Positions 56,968-64,000 of a stretch of DNA of 64,000 bases are shown here, one piece after another. The notes under the pieces are model-generated. The model did no database searches. It was not told the origin of the DNA and was given only the letters and a program-made list of their open reading frames with translations. Made by a program: the position numbers and the translations under genes. How positions within the stretch are numbered: position 1 is the stretch's first letter; each line of letters begins with the position of its first letter. This DNA is from CANJBX01 sp035556735 (GTDB taxonomy: Bacteria; Pseudomonadota; Alphaproteobacteria; Rhizobiales; Xanthobacteraceae): the NCBI GenBank assembly GCA_035556735.1, contig DATMFF010000010.1, positions 67,805 through 131,804 on the forward strand. The letters are read 5' to 3'.

Positions 56968-57027
56968 ACCTCTCCCCGCCGGGGAGAGGTCGGATTGCGC
57001 GCTCTGGCGCGCAATCCGGGTGAGGGG
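56968..57027. repeat. double-stem copy of the GGGGAGAGGT repeat
   Basis: A 10-base stem (56968-56977 with 56981-56990) is followed by a perfect 12-base stem (56991-57002 with 57007-57018, TCTG loop), then GGTGAGGGG. It is the best-preserved of the three copies in the window and sits between two plus-strand genes. Confidence 0.85.
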
Positions 57028-57174
57028 TGCAGAACTCTCCGCGCGCGCGTATTGCGGCGCGTCAGCCGGGCGGGGTGCGCGCCTTCAAGAAAAACGTGGA
57101 CGGCCGCAACAACTCCCGCCACGACACGGTAGGCTTGGAGTAAACCCCTCCGGTTTGCGGGAGACGAGAGCACC

Positions 57175-57699
57175 ATGACCGACGCCACGACCGACCAGCC
57201 CCAGGGCGGGCCCGAGCGGAACTTTCCGGTCTCCTGGGACGAGTTCCACCGCGACGCGCGCGCGCTGGCATGGCGGCTCGCCGGGGCCGGCCCGTTCGAG
57301 GCGATCGTGGCGGTGACGCGCGGCGGCCTCGTGCCGGCGGCGATCGTCGCGCGCGAGCTCGGCATCCGCGTGATCGAGACCGTGTGCGCGGCGAGCTACT
57401 CGCACCAGACCCAGGGCGAGTTGAAGGTGCTCAAGGGCGTCTCCGACGAGATCGTCAACATCGGCGGCGGGCAGGGCAAGGGCGTGCTCATCGTCGACGA
57501 CCTCGTCGACACCGGCCGCACCGCGCGCGTCGTGCGCAACCTGCTGCCGCAGGCGCACTTCGCGACCGTGTTCGCCAAGCCCATGGGCCGCCCGCTGGTC
57601 GACACCTTCATCACCGAGGTGTCGCAGGACACCTGGATCTTCTTTCCGTGGGACACCGGCCTCGCGTTCCGCCCGCCGATCCGCGACGGCGGGGCGTAA
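57175..57699 (+). CDS. gpt: xanthine phosphoribosyltransferase
   Basis: This is a 174-residue purine phosphoribosyltransferase that makes XMP/GMP from xanthine/guanine and PRPP. The PRPP-binding motif VLIVDDLVDTGRTA is at residues 104-117. FPVSWDEFHRDARALAWRL and AVTRGGLVPAAIVARELGIR at the N-terminus are typical of Gpt. The length is slightly above the enterobacterial form. Confidence 0.92.
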   Translation: MTDATTDQPQGGPERNFPVSWDEFHRDARALAWRLAGAGPFEAIVAVTRGGLVPAAIVARELGIRVIETVCAASYSHQTQGELKVLKGVSDEIVNIGGGQGKGVLIVDDLVDTGRTARVVRNLLPQAHFATVFAKPMGRPLVDTFITEVSQDTWIFFPWDTGLAFRPPIRDGGA

Positions 57700-57734
57700 G
57701 CCGAGCGGCATCGCTCGCCGCTGTCATGCCCGCG

Positions 57735-57785
57735 CCGCCGTCATTGCGAGGACGCCGAAGGCGGACGAAGCAATCCAGCGCTGAG
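57735..57785. repeat. TCATTGCGAGG...GAAGCAATCCAG intergenic repeat
   Basis: The block running from GTCATTGCGAGGACG to GACGAAGCAATCCAG is a familiar alphaproteobacterial intergenic repeat. Only one copy is in the window. Confidence 0.5.
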
Positions 57786-57898
57786 CCGCCGCTTTGATGA
57801 CGCATCAGGCTGCCACCCGGCCGTGCAGCCATGCCCGCAGGCTTGCGCCTTTCGCCGTGGCGGCGCTGGCGCGGGTCGCATATGATCCACGCCGCCTT

Positions 57899-57986
57899 GC
57901 GGGCGTGGCGAAATGGTAGACGCAAGGGACTTAAAATCCCTCGGGCCGAAAGGCCTGTGCCGGTTCGAGTCCGGCCGCCCGCACCA
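57899..57986 (+). tRNA. tRNA-Leu(UAA)
   Basis: This 88-base tRNA folds with acceptor GCGGGCG pairing CGCCCGC, discriminator A and an encoded CCA end. The anticodon stem AGGGA/TCCCT holds the loop CTTAAAA, anticodon TAA. A long variable arm (CGGGCCGAAAGGCCTG) is typical of leucine tRNAs. GGTTCGAGTCC forms the T arm. Confidence 0.97.
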
Positions 57987-58030
57987 CCCGTCTGGGAGGC
58001 GGGACACGTCTCGCGAGGGACGTGACGTGA

Positions 58031-58112
58031 CTTGGAAAGACGTGACCTGGAAAGACGTGACTTGGAAAGAAGCGAAGTAACTTGGAAAGACGTGAAGTGA
58101 CCTGGAAATTGG
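58031..58112 (+). repeat. tandem repeat overlapping the flavoprotein 5' end
   Basis: Units beginning C(T/C)TGGAAAGA are repeated: two of 15 bases (58031, 58046), two of 20 bases (58061, 58081) and a partial one at 58101. Each carries a GGAAAG ribosome-like sequence, and most carry a GTG. The last copies include the predicted start codon of the next gene. Confidence 0.85.
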
Positions 58113-59749
58113 AAGCGGACGTCGTCGTCATCGGATCGGGGGCGACGGGTCTGCCCGCGGCGATCGCGGCGCGCGAGGCGGGCGCCTCCGTCATTCTCGT
58201 CGAGGCCGAGCCGCACATGGGCGGCCACGCCATCTGCAGCGGCGGCAACGTTCCCCTCGGCGGCGGGACCAGCGCGCAGATCAAGCACGGCATCAAGGAT
58301 TCCCCCGACCTGCTGTTCGCCGACCTGACCGACTGGTCGATCGTGCAGCCGAACGGCTTTCCCGACTATCGCTACAACGACCGCGAGATCGTGCGCGCCT
58401 TCGCCGACAACAACGTCGCGGCCTACGACTGGCTGCTGGCGCACGGCGTCACCTTCGCCGACAAGGCGCCGGACGAGCGCGGCGGCATCTCGGTCGGCAA
58501 CTCGGTGCCGCGCGAGATGCATGCGGTGCCGCTCGACTGGCCGATCGCGCACACCGGGCTGCCGGTCGATCCTGCGCAGCGCGCCACCTATTCCATCGGC
58601 GCCGGCCTGATGTGGCCGCTGATCGAGGCGGCGCAGCGCTGCGGCGTCACGATCCTGCTCGAGCACAGGATGACCGCCATCCACCGCGAGAGCCCGGCCG
58701 CGGGCCGCGTGACCGGCATCGAGGTCGAGCACGGCGGCGCGCGCTTCTCCATCGGCGCGCGCAAAGCGGTGATCGTCGGCACCGGCGGCGCGATGGGCAA
58801 CGTGAACTTCCGCCGCATGTTCGATCCGCGCCTCACCGAGGAATACTGCGGCCTCGCCGGCATGCCGTGGTCCGACCAGGACGGCAGCGGCGAGATCGCG
58901 GCGATGGCGGTCGGCGCCGCGCTCTGGGGCCTCGCCAACCAGACCGGCGAGTTCGGCTACGGCATCACCAAGGCCGGACGCATCGGCTGCCAGTACGGCT
59001 ACCAGCACCTGCACTGGCAGCCGGGCAGCAGGGTGTTCGAGAAGGCGCGCGCCACCGGCCTGTTCGTGTCGGACTGGCAGAACGTCATCCTCGTCAACAT
59101 GCTCGGCAGCCGCTTCTACGACGAGACCGGCGCGGCCTTCACGGCCAACAACTACGACCGCGTGAAGCCCTACGTGCAGGGCAGCTACCTCAACGCCAAG
59201 ACGATCACCTACAATCCGAACAACTTCATCAACGCCGCGCTCGCCGGCATCGGCGACGGCCACAACGGCGGCGGCCCGATCTGGGCGATCTTCGACGCCG
59301 ACGCGCTCAAGCGGCAGAACTGGGTGCCCGAGCCGCCGTTCGTGGACATGGCGCAGGGCTTCTTCTTCCGCGCCGACACGATCGCCGAGCTCGCCGCCAG
59401 GATCCAAATGAAATATCAGCGCGTGCCGATGCCGCCGCAGGCGCTGGAGGCGACGGTCGCGCGCTACAACTCCTTCGTCGATACCGGCGCGGACACGGAT
59501 TTCGGCAAGCCCGCGCCGCGCTACAAGATCGCGACGCCGCCCTTCTTCGCCGCGTGGTCGACGCCGGTGCTGCACGACTCGCGCGCCGGGCTGCGCATCA
59601 ACGCGAACTGCCAGGTGATCGACATGGGCGGCGCGGTCATTCCCGGCCTCTACTGCGGCGGCGAGTCCGCCGGCGGCTTCTCCGAGCACGGACTGGCGCG
59701 CTGCATCGTGCAGGGACTGATCGCCGCGCGGCACGCGGCGGGGGCGTAG
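58097..59749 (+). CDS. FAD-dependent oxidoreductase (fumarate reductase flavoprotein-like)
   Basis: This is a 550-residue flavoprotein of the succinate dehydrogenase/fumarate reductase/KstD group. The FAD fold ADVVVIGSGATGLPAAIAARE is near the N-terminus, with MGGHAICSGGN next and GGESAGGFSEHGLARCIVQG at the C-terminus. GTG 58097 is chosen as the closest start with GGAAAG upstream, although a TTG at 58082 lies in the same frame and repeat. The substrate is unknown. Its 3' end is partly duplicated at 60403-60480. Confidence 0.82.
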   Translation: MTWKLEADVVVIGSGATGLPAAIAAREAGASVILVEAEPHMGGHAICSGGNVPLGGGTSAQIKHGIKDSPDLLFADLTDWSIVQPNGFPDYRYNDREIVRAFADNNVAAYDWLLAHGVTFADKAPDERGGISVGNSVPREMHAVPLDWPIAHTGLPVDPAQRATYSIGAGLMWPLIEAAQRCGVTILLEHRMTAIHRESPAAGRVTGIEVEHGGARFSIGARKAVIVGTGGAMGNVNFRRMFDPRLTEEYCGLAGMPWSDQDGSGEIAAMAVGAALWGLANQTGEFGYGITKAGRIGCQYGYQHLHWQPGSRVFEKARATGLFVSDWQNVILVNMLGSRFYDETGAAFTANNYDRVKPYVQGSYLNAKTITYNPNNFINAALAGIGDGHNGGGPIWAIFDADALKRQNWVPEPPFVDMAQGFFFRADTIAELAARIQMKYQRVPMPPQALEATVARYNSFVDTGADTDFGKPAPRYKIATPPFFAAWSTPVLHDSRAGLRINANCQVIDMGGAVIPGLYCGGESAGGFSEHGLARCIVQGLIAARHAAGA

Positions 59750-59869
59750 CGGAGGTCAACATGGCCGCACCCCCGGGAATCGTGCCGTCGCGCGCGTGGC
59801 GGGCCCGCGGCGGATCATGGCTGCCGTGTGAGAGGGACTCTTAAGGGATACGCGGTGGTCGGGAGCTCG

Positions 59870-60274
59870 TCACGATTTTCTCGTGATGACGCCCTCGAGT
59901 TTGGTGGCGGCGGCCACGGTGTTGAAGATGGTGCCGTATTTGCGCACGTTGAGGTGAAGAAGGTCGAGGCGGCGATCCTCTTCGTCGGTATCCACGATCA
60001 GTTCGTAAGTGATCTGCGACATGAACGGCGGCGCGTCCTGCCGGAGCCCATGCAGGCGGACTTCGACACCCCGGAACTTGAAATGATTCATCGGGGCGAC
60101 GCGCTCGATGCCCTTGATCATGCACGCGGCGAGCGCGGCAAGAAGCAATTCGGCGGGATTGAAGGCGTCCGCGCGTCCGTTCACATCCGTATCGAGCGTG
60201 ATTTCCGCTGACTTGCAGCGCACGATACTGCCGTGGGAATCCACGCGGTTTGCGACGACGCTGTATTCCAGCAT
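59870..60274 (-). CDS. OsmC family protein lacking the second cysteine
   Basis: This is a 134-residue OsmC-fold protein with FNPAELLLAALAACMIKGIE (C51 in the peroxidatic position). Only C20 and C51 occur. Where OsmC/Ohr has a resolving cysteine, the sequence reads RKYGTIFNTV, so classic two-cysteine peroxidase chemistry is unlikely. ATG 60274 with GAGG is preferred over an upstream TTG at 60310. Confidence 0.8.
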   Translation of the reverse strand: MLEYSVVANRVDSHGSIVRCKSAEITLDTDVNGRADAFNPAELLLAALAACMIKGIERVAPMNHFKFRGVEVRLHGLRQDAPPFMSQITYELIVDTDEEDRRLDLLHLNVRKYGTIFNTVAAATKLEGVITRKS

Positions 60275-60402
60275 ATGTGGCCTCGCGAGAACGCAGGCAT
60301 CATCTAGCAAAACGTATCGGCTGTCGCTTTGCGGCAGATCAAGCGGCAGCGTGATGCCGAAATCACCCGCAGCAGGGTTGAGCGGAGTCCGTGGGGCAGC
60401 AC

Positions 60403-60480
60403 GACGGACTGGCGCGCTGCATCGTGCAGGGCCTGATCGCCGCGCGCCACGCGGCGGGGGAGGAATACGGCGACACGTAA
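60403..60480 (+). pseudogene. 3' remnant of a flavoprotein paralogue
   Basis: This open stretch encodes DGLARCIVQGLIAARHAAG, then six more residues and a stop. Bases 60406-60460 match 59690-59744, the end of the neighbouring flavoprotein gene, with two mismatches. No upstream body of the gene exists, so this is a relic or duplicated tail. Confidence 0.75.
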
Positions 60481-60522
60481 GACAAACCAGGATTCACGCC
60501 GATCTTTCTGAATCTTGGAGGC

Positions 60523-61677
60523 TCACTCCCCCGCCAACTCCTTCAAATACTCGTCCGCGAAATCGGTCGCGATCTCGATCCAGAGCGGGCGGTGGTCCGA
60601 CATCTGCCACGTGCGCCATTTGCGGTAGAGCGCCTCCGGCGTCTTGGCGGCGAACTTGGCGTCCTTCTCGGGGTCCTTCTTCGGCATGAACGGCGCGTAG
60701 GTCTTCTGGTCCTCGTCGCGGAAGACCTCGGCGTAGATGTCGAGCATGCCGCCGCCCACCACCCTGAAGCGCTTGTCCTTCACGCGCACGGCGATCTGGT
60801 CGTAGAAGTGGTCGCCCTGCTTGCGCACGTTCTTGCCGTCGATCGCGTCGGGCACGACGAAGCCCTCGCTCTTGAGCGCCTTCATGGTCTCGTGCTCGGG
60901 GCTCACCACGTTGAAGTCGCCGAGCAGCACGTAGTTCTCGACGTTGCCGAAGCGGTCCTTCTCCTGCTTGCTGGCGACATCCTGGCGGTCGGCGAAGAAT
61001 GTCACCAGCCGCTTGATCTCGTCGATGCGCCGCTGCAGCTCGGGGCCCGACTCCTTGCCGTAATAGATGTGCACCGTGCACAGGCTGAAGCGGAACCAGC
61101 CCGACTGGAACGCGACGAGGAACGGCGTGCGCGCGAACTGCTGGCGCGTCTCCTCGAACTGCGGGCTGGTCTTTGCGCTCTCGCCCTTCTTCTCGTCCTT
61201 GGCCGCGCGCACCTTCTTGCGCGAGACGACGAGCTGGCCCTGCGGCAGCACGACTTCCCCCGCGATCTTGCGGAACCACACCTTCTCGGTGTTGTAGATG
61301 AAGGCCATGCGCTCGGCGTTGCCGCTCGGCCCCTCGGTGGTGTCGGTCGCGATGTAGCTCCACTCGCGCCCGAGGATCGCCATCACTTTTTCGAGCGCGG
61401 AGAGGTCGCGCGCGACCTCCTGCACCGCCACGAGGTCGAAGCAGGAGATGATCTCGGCGATGTAGTAGAAGGTCTCGGGCAGGCGCGGGCCGAAGCCGAA
61501 CTTGTTGGAGTCGAAGTCGCGGATGTTCCAGGTCGCGAGCAGCAGCGATGCGTCGCTCTTGCGCTTGCGCAGCGGCGCGAGGTCCTTGCGCAGCGCGATC
61601 AGCCGCTCGATGCAGCGCTCCGCCGCCTTCGGGTCGTCGCGCTTGAAGCGCCGCAGTCCCACGTAATTGTTGGACAT
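60523..61677 (-). CDS. endonuclease/exonuclease/phosphatase family protein
   Basis: This is a 384-residue metal-dependent EEP-fold protein. Motifs in order: ATWNIRDFD, VAVQEVA, ERMAFIYN, LCTVHIYYG, LLGDFNVV and MSDHRPLW, which supply the Mg-binding and catalytic residues. No signal peptide is seen. It could act on nucleic acids, phosphoinositide-like lipids or other phosphoesters. A Lys/Arg-rich N-terminal 40 residues precede the domain. Confidence 0.88.
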   Translation of the reverse strand: MSNNYVGLRRFKRDDPKAAERCIERLIALRKDLAPLRKRKSDASLLLATWNIRDFDSNKFGFGPRLPETFYYIAEIISCFDLVAVQEVARDLSALEKVMAILGREWSYIATDTTEGPSGNAERMAFIYNTEKVWFRKIAGEVVLPQGQLVVSRKKVRAAKDEKKGESAKTSPQFEETRQQFARTPFLVAFQSGWFRFSLCTVHIYYGKESGPELQRRIDEIKRLVTFFADRQDVASKQEKDRFGNVENYVLLGDFNVVSPEHETMKALKSEGFVVPDAIDGKNVRKQGDHFYDQIAVRVKDKRFRVVGGGMLDIYAEVFRDEDQKTYAPFMPKKDPEKDAKFAAKTPEALYRKWRTWQMSDHRPLWIEIATDFADEYLKELAGE

Positions 61678-61811
61678 CGAAATCCCCCGCGTGAGATCAC
61701 CCGTATCGTCCTGACGAGACTGATTCCGAACCGGTCGGCCGCCGTTGTGTTCTTGCGGTTATGCGCCGGCTGCCGCGCGGCAAGTATACACATGCATTCG
61801 CGTCATATACA

Positions 61812-61826
61812 AATACAGGTTGTATT
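61812..61826. promoter_or_regulatory. AT-rich palindrome upstream of the membrane protein
   Basis: AATACA, GGT, TGTATT is a perfect palindrome in an AT-rich stretch (61790-61830), about 85 bases before the membrane protein start. It is a possible operator or promoter element. Confidence 0.35.
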
Positions 61827-61911
61827 GAGCAACGAGGGGGCTGCACGTCGGCGCCCCCGGTGCATCGAAGACGTAACAGAGCCCGTGGGTCGCGGCGACA
61901 GGCAGGCACCG

Positions 61912-62367
61912 ATGGTCAAGCGCTACATCCTCCCCATTCTGGCTTATCTCGTCCCGACGTTCGCCCTCGGCTTCGTGTGGCACCTGGTGTTGTTCGAGGG
62001 CTATTACGCCGCGCTCGGGATCTATCGCAGCGACATCATCGTGCCGTTCGGGTTCGTCGCCATCCTGGTCCAGGGGTCCATCTTTGCCTGGCTTTATGAC
62101 AAGGCGTTCGCCCAGGCGTCCGGCTCGTGGCTCGCGCGCGGCCTTGCCTTTGCCGCCGTCGGCGGATTGCTGTCATGGACGTTCACCACCCTGGCGGTCG
62201 CCGCGAAGAACGTGATGACCTCGGTCCCCGACTATCTCCTCATCGAGACGGCGTTCACGGCGGTGCAGTGGATCATGGTCGGTCCGTTGACGGCGCTCGC
62301 GTTCGCCGCGGCGAGGGCGCCGAGCGGTCCCGGTGCTGCGTCGATGCAGGCGAGGGAAGCCGCGTAA
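61912..62367 (+). CDS. small integral membrane protein of unknown function
   Basis: This 151-residue protein has four hydrophobic segments: YILPILAYLVPTFALGFVWHLVLF, IIVPFGFVAILVQGSIFAWLYD, LAFAAVGGLLSWTFTTLAV and a final AFTAVQWIMVGPLTALAFAAA. It is not assigned to a family. It stands alone behind a palindrome, divergent from the EEP gene. Confidence 0.7.
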   Translation: MVKRYILPILAYLVPTFALGFVWHLVLFEGYYAALGIYRSDIIVPFGFVAILVQGSIFAWLYDKAFAQASGSWLARGLAFAAVGGLLSWTFTTLAVAAKNVMTSVPDYLLIETAFTAVQWIMVGPLTALAFAAARAPSGPGAASMQAREAA

Positions 62368-62959
62368 CGTACTGCGCATCCTGTCAGGAAAAGCACGACG
62401 TCGCCGAGTCGCCGCGCGGCGTCGCTGCGCGTGAGCGCGTCGGCCGCGCGCGAAATCCCGTGTCTTCATCGATAGATGGCCGCGCGTTTCGCTGCGGCGC
62501 GCGCGGCGGCGCGCGACCGATGCGCGCGCAATCGCGCGGCGCGGCATTCCCGCCATGCCGCGCGATTTAACACACCGGTAAGCCTAACCGACCAATCCTT
62601 TTGGCAGGTACGGTGAAGCGTTCGGACGCGTGCTTGTCCAGCCTTCGCCGGACTCATGGGCTTGCCGCTGTCCGCAGTCCCCCCTCGGCCGGTGTTTCAA
62701 GTTCGCGTCCGCGCACCGCAGCGCGGATGACCATTCGCGCAACGTCGCGCGGGTGACATCTGTCGGACGCCGGTCGGGCCAATGACGTCCTGACCAACCC
62801 GACGCACTGCCGAACCTGCCGTCGGTGGGGCTCCTTGCAGCGCCGCACAGCGCCCCGTGCCTTTGCAGCTCTTCGACTTGATGGACGCGCCCGACCAGCG
62901 CGCCCGCCAACATGTGCCATCGGTCGATCGTTTCACGCCAACCCAGTCGGGGCTCATCC
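62368..62959. other. 592-base gap before the chemoreceptor
   Basis: No convincing gene is seen on either strand. A GC-rich imperfect hairpin at about 62531-62567, followed by TTTAA, may end the upstream transcript. The rest has weak coding-like frames on the minus strand that show no known motif. Confidence 0.5.
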
Positions 62960-64000
62960 ATGTCACGGTTTTTTGCCGTCCTGCTCAACCTTCGCATCGG
63001 CGCGAAGCTTGCCATCACCTCCATCATGAGCATCGCGCTCGTCGGCGCGATGATCTTCAGCCAGATTTCCGGAAACGGCGCCGTCCGCACGGACACGCAG
63101 GTGGCCACTGCGCAGCAGATGATCGCGGCGCTCGCCGCCGACGCAAAATCCGCCGCGCGCGGCCTGCAGATCGGCGTGCGCGACATCCGTCTCGCGCGCA
63201 CCAACGAGGACATGCAGCGCGCGGCCGACTATCTCGCGGCGCGCCAGGCCACGGTGGTGAAGCAGACCGATGCGATGATCAAGATCGCGCAGGACCCCGA
63301 GAACCGCAAGCGCATGGAGGATCTCAAGAGCACCGCGACGCGCTACGTCGAGGAGGCGAAGGCGATCCAGACCGTGCGCACCGAGGCGATCGGCCTCGCC
63401 GGCCCGCAGGCCGATACGGCGCGCATCGCCAGCCTCAACGAGCAGGCCGCGCGCATCGCGCGCGAGCGCACGCTGCCGCTGGCCGCCGAGGTCGAGACCC
63501 TGGCCAACAAGATCTCCGAGGTGGCGCAGCAGCGCACCGAGGTCGCCGTGGCGAAGGCGGCGCAGGCGATGGAAGAGACCGAGCGCACCAACCTGATCAT
63601 CGGCGCCGTCGCGGCGCTGCTCCTGATCGGCACGGCGGTGTTCTCGGTGTTCACCATCGCGCGTCCGATGAAGGCGCTGACCGGCGGCATGCTGGAGCTC
63701 GCCGACGGCAACTTCGACGTGGTGCTGCCCGGGCTCGGCCGCAAGGACGAGATCGGCGATGTCGCCGCGGCGGTCGAGACCTTCAAGGTCAAGTCGGCCG
63801 AGAAGGCGCGGCTCGAGGCCGAGGCCAAGGCCGAGCTCGACCGCAAGGCGCTGGCCGAAAAGGCCGAGCGCGACCGCATCGAGGCCGAGCAGAAGGTCGA
63901 GGCCGACAAGCGCGCCGCGGCCGAGCGCGAAGCCGCCACCGCCAAGGTGATGAGCGAGTTCGACGCCGCCGTCGGCGGCATCGTCAAGGCGGCCATGGCC
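62960..64000 (+). CDS. methyl-accepting chemotaxis protein, 3' end cut by window edge
   Basis: These are the first 347 residues of a chemoreceptor. TM1 lies at about 14-36, followed by a periplasmic helical ligand-binding domain (about 37-208, rich in heptads). TM2 is at about 210-232, and a HAMP domain (ARPMKALTGGMLELADGNFD to EIGDVAAAVETFK) follows. The cytoplasmic coiled coil begins with alternating Glu/Lys/Arg/Ala. The signalling tip lies beyond the window. The ligand is unknown. Confidence 0.92.
   Translation, partial: MSRFFAVLLNLRIGAKLAITSIMSIALVGAMIFSQISGNGAVRTDTQVATAQQMIAALAADAKSAARGLQIGVRDIRLARTNEDMQRAADYLAARQATVVKQTDAMIKIAQDPENRKRMEDLKSTATRYVEEAKAIQTVRTEAIGLAGPQADTARIASLNEQAARIARERTLPLAAEVETLANKISEVAQQRTEVAVAKAAQAMEETERTNLIIGAVAALLLIGTAVFSVFTIARPMKALTGGMLELADGNFDVVLPGLGRKDEIGDVAAAVETFKVKSAEKARLEAEAKAELDRKALAEKAERDRIEAEQKVEADKRAAAEREAATAKVMSEFDAAVGGIVKAAMA

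Noticed and set aside
57611..59734. 707-codon open frame on the minus strand
   Set aside because: It crosses the tRNA gene and is antisense to the flavoprotein and the gpt end. No motif.
57899..60480. tRNA-Leu as an integration site for a genomic island
   Set aside because: No integrase and no duplicate of the tRNA 3' end was seen in the window, and the genes beyond look like ordinary host genes.
62584..63213. 209-codon minus-strand frame at the chemoreceptor start
   Set aside because: Half is antisense to the receptor, and the intergenic half has no recognisable domain or ribosome site.

Overview
The window is high-GC, gene-dense chromosomal DNA from an alphaproteobacterium, most likely a member of the Hyphomicrobiales (Rhizobiales) near Bradyrhizobium, Rhodopseudomonas or Xanthobacteraceae. 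This rests on a groESL operon preceded by a CIRCE element, a usg gene, an Anbu/ATP-grasp cluster, a form II CODH-type cluster, and several intergenic palindromic repeat families typical of that order. No transposase, phage gene, rRNA or CRISPR array was seen. One tRNA-Leu(UAA) is present.

Layout. 1-3.2 kb: edge-truncated P1 peptidase, CcdA-like protein, SnoaL-like protein divergent from a LysR regulator. 3.2-8.8 kb: complete branched-chain amino-acid-type ABC importer (livH-livM-livG-livF, a small membrane protein, livK) on the minus strand. 9.0-12.2 kb: HpaB/HpaC-type two-component flavin monooxygenase and an AraC regulator. 12.2-17.0 kb: three secreted hydrolases in one minus-strand operon (NlpC/P60-like, trypsin-like, subtilisin-like), the least explained module. 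17.1-19.8 kb: flavodoxin-like reductase, PcaD-like hydrolase, variant polysaccharide deacetylase. 19.9-29.7 kb: coxG, coxSLM of form II type, coxD, coxE, a split xdhC pair and a MocA-like fusion, which together form a molybdenum hydroxylase and its maturation set.

29.7-35.3 kb: zinc-ribbon protein, then a translationally coupled TetR-HlyD-ABC ATPase-permease efflux operon behind a clear palindromic operator, then an MFS transporter. 35.3-42.9 kb: DUF488, ArsR with two DUF899 thioredoxin-like proteins, DUF72, amine-oxidase-like flavoprotein, MetE-II-like methyltransferase, AMP nucleosidase. 43.1-45.8 kb: groEL-groES with a duplicated 3' end and hairpin array, CIRCE, usg. 45.9-51.6 kb: Bug-type binding protein, maleylacetoacetate isomerase-like GST, cyclophilin-like protein, SDR, and a MarR-MATE pair sharing a putative operator sequence.

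51.6-56.0 kb: the Anbu cluster (permuted ATP-grasp, alpha-E, transglutaminase-like, Anbu protease), interrupted by repeat elements. 56.1-64.0 kb: CinA-like MoCF protein, xanthine phosphoribosyltransferase, tRNA-Leu, a flavoprotein whose 5' end lies in a tandem repeat and whose 3' end is duplicated beyond an OsmC gene, an exo/endonuclease-phosphatase protein, an orphan membrane protein and an edge-truncated chemoreceptor.

Functionally the region suggests a metabolically versatile soil or water bacterium with aromatic degradation (hpaBC, pcaD-like, maiA-like), purine and molybdoenzyme metabolism, nutrient uptake and efflux.
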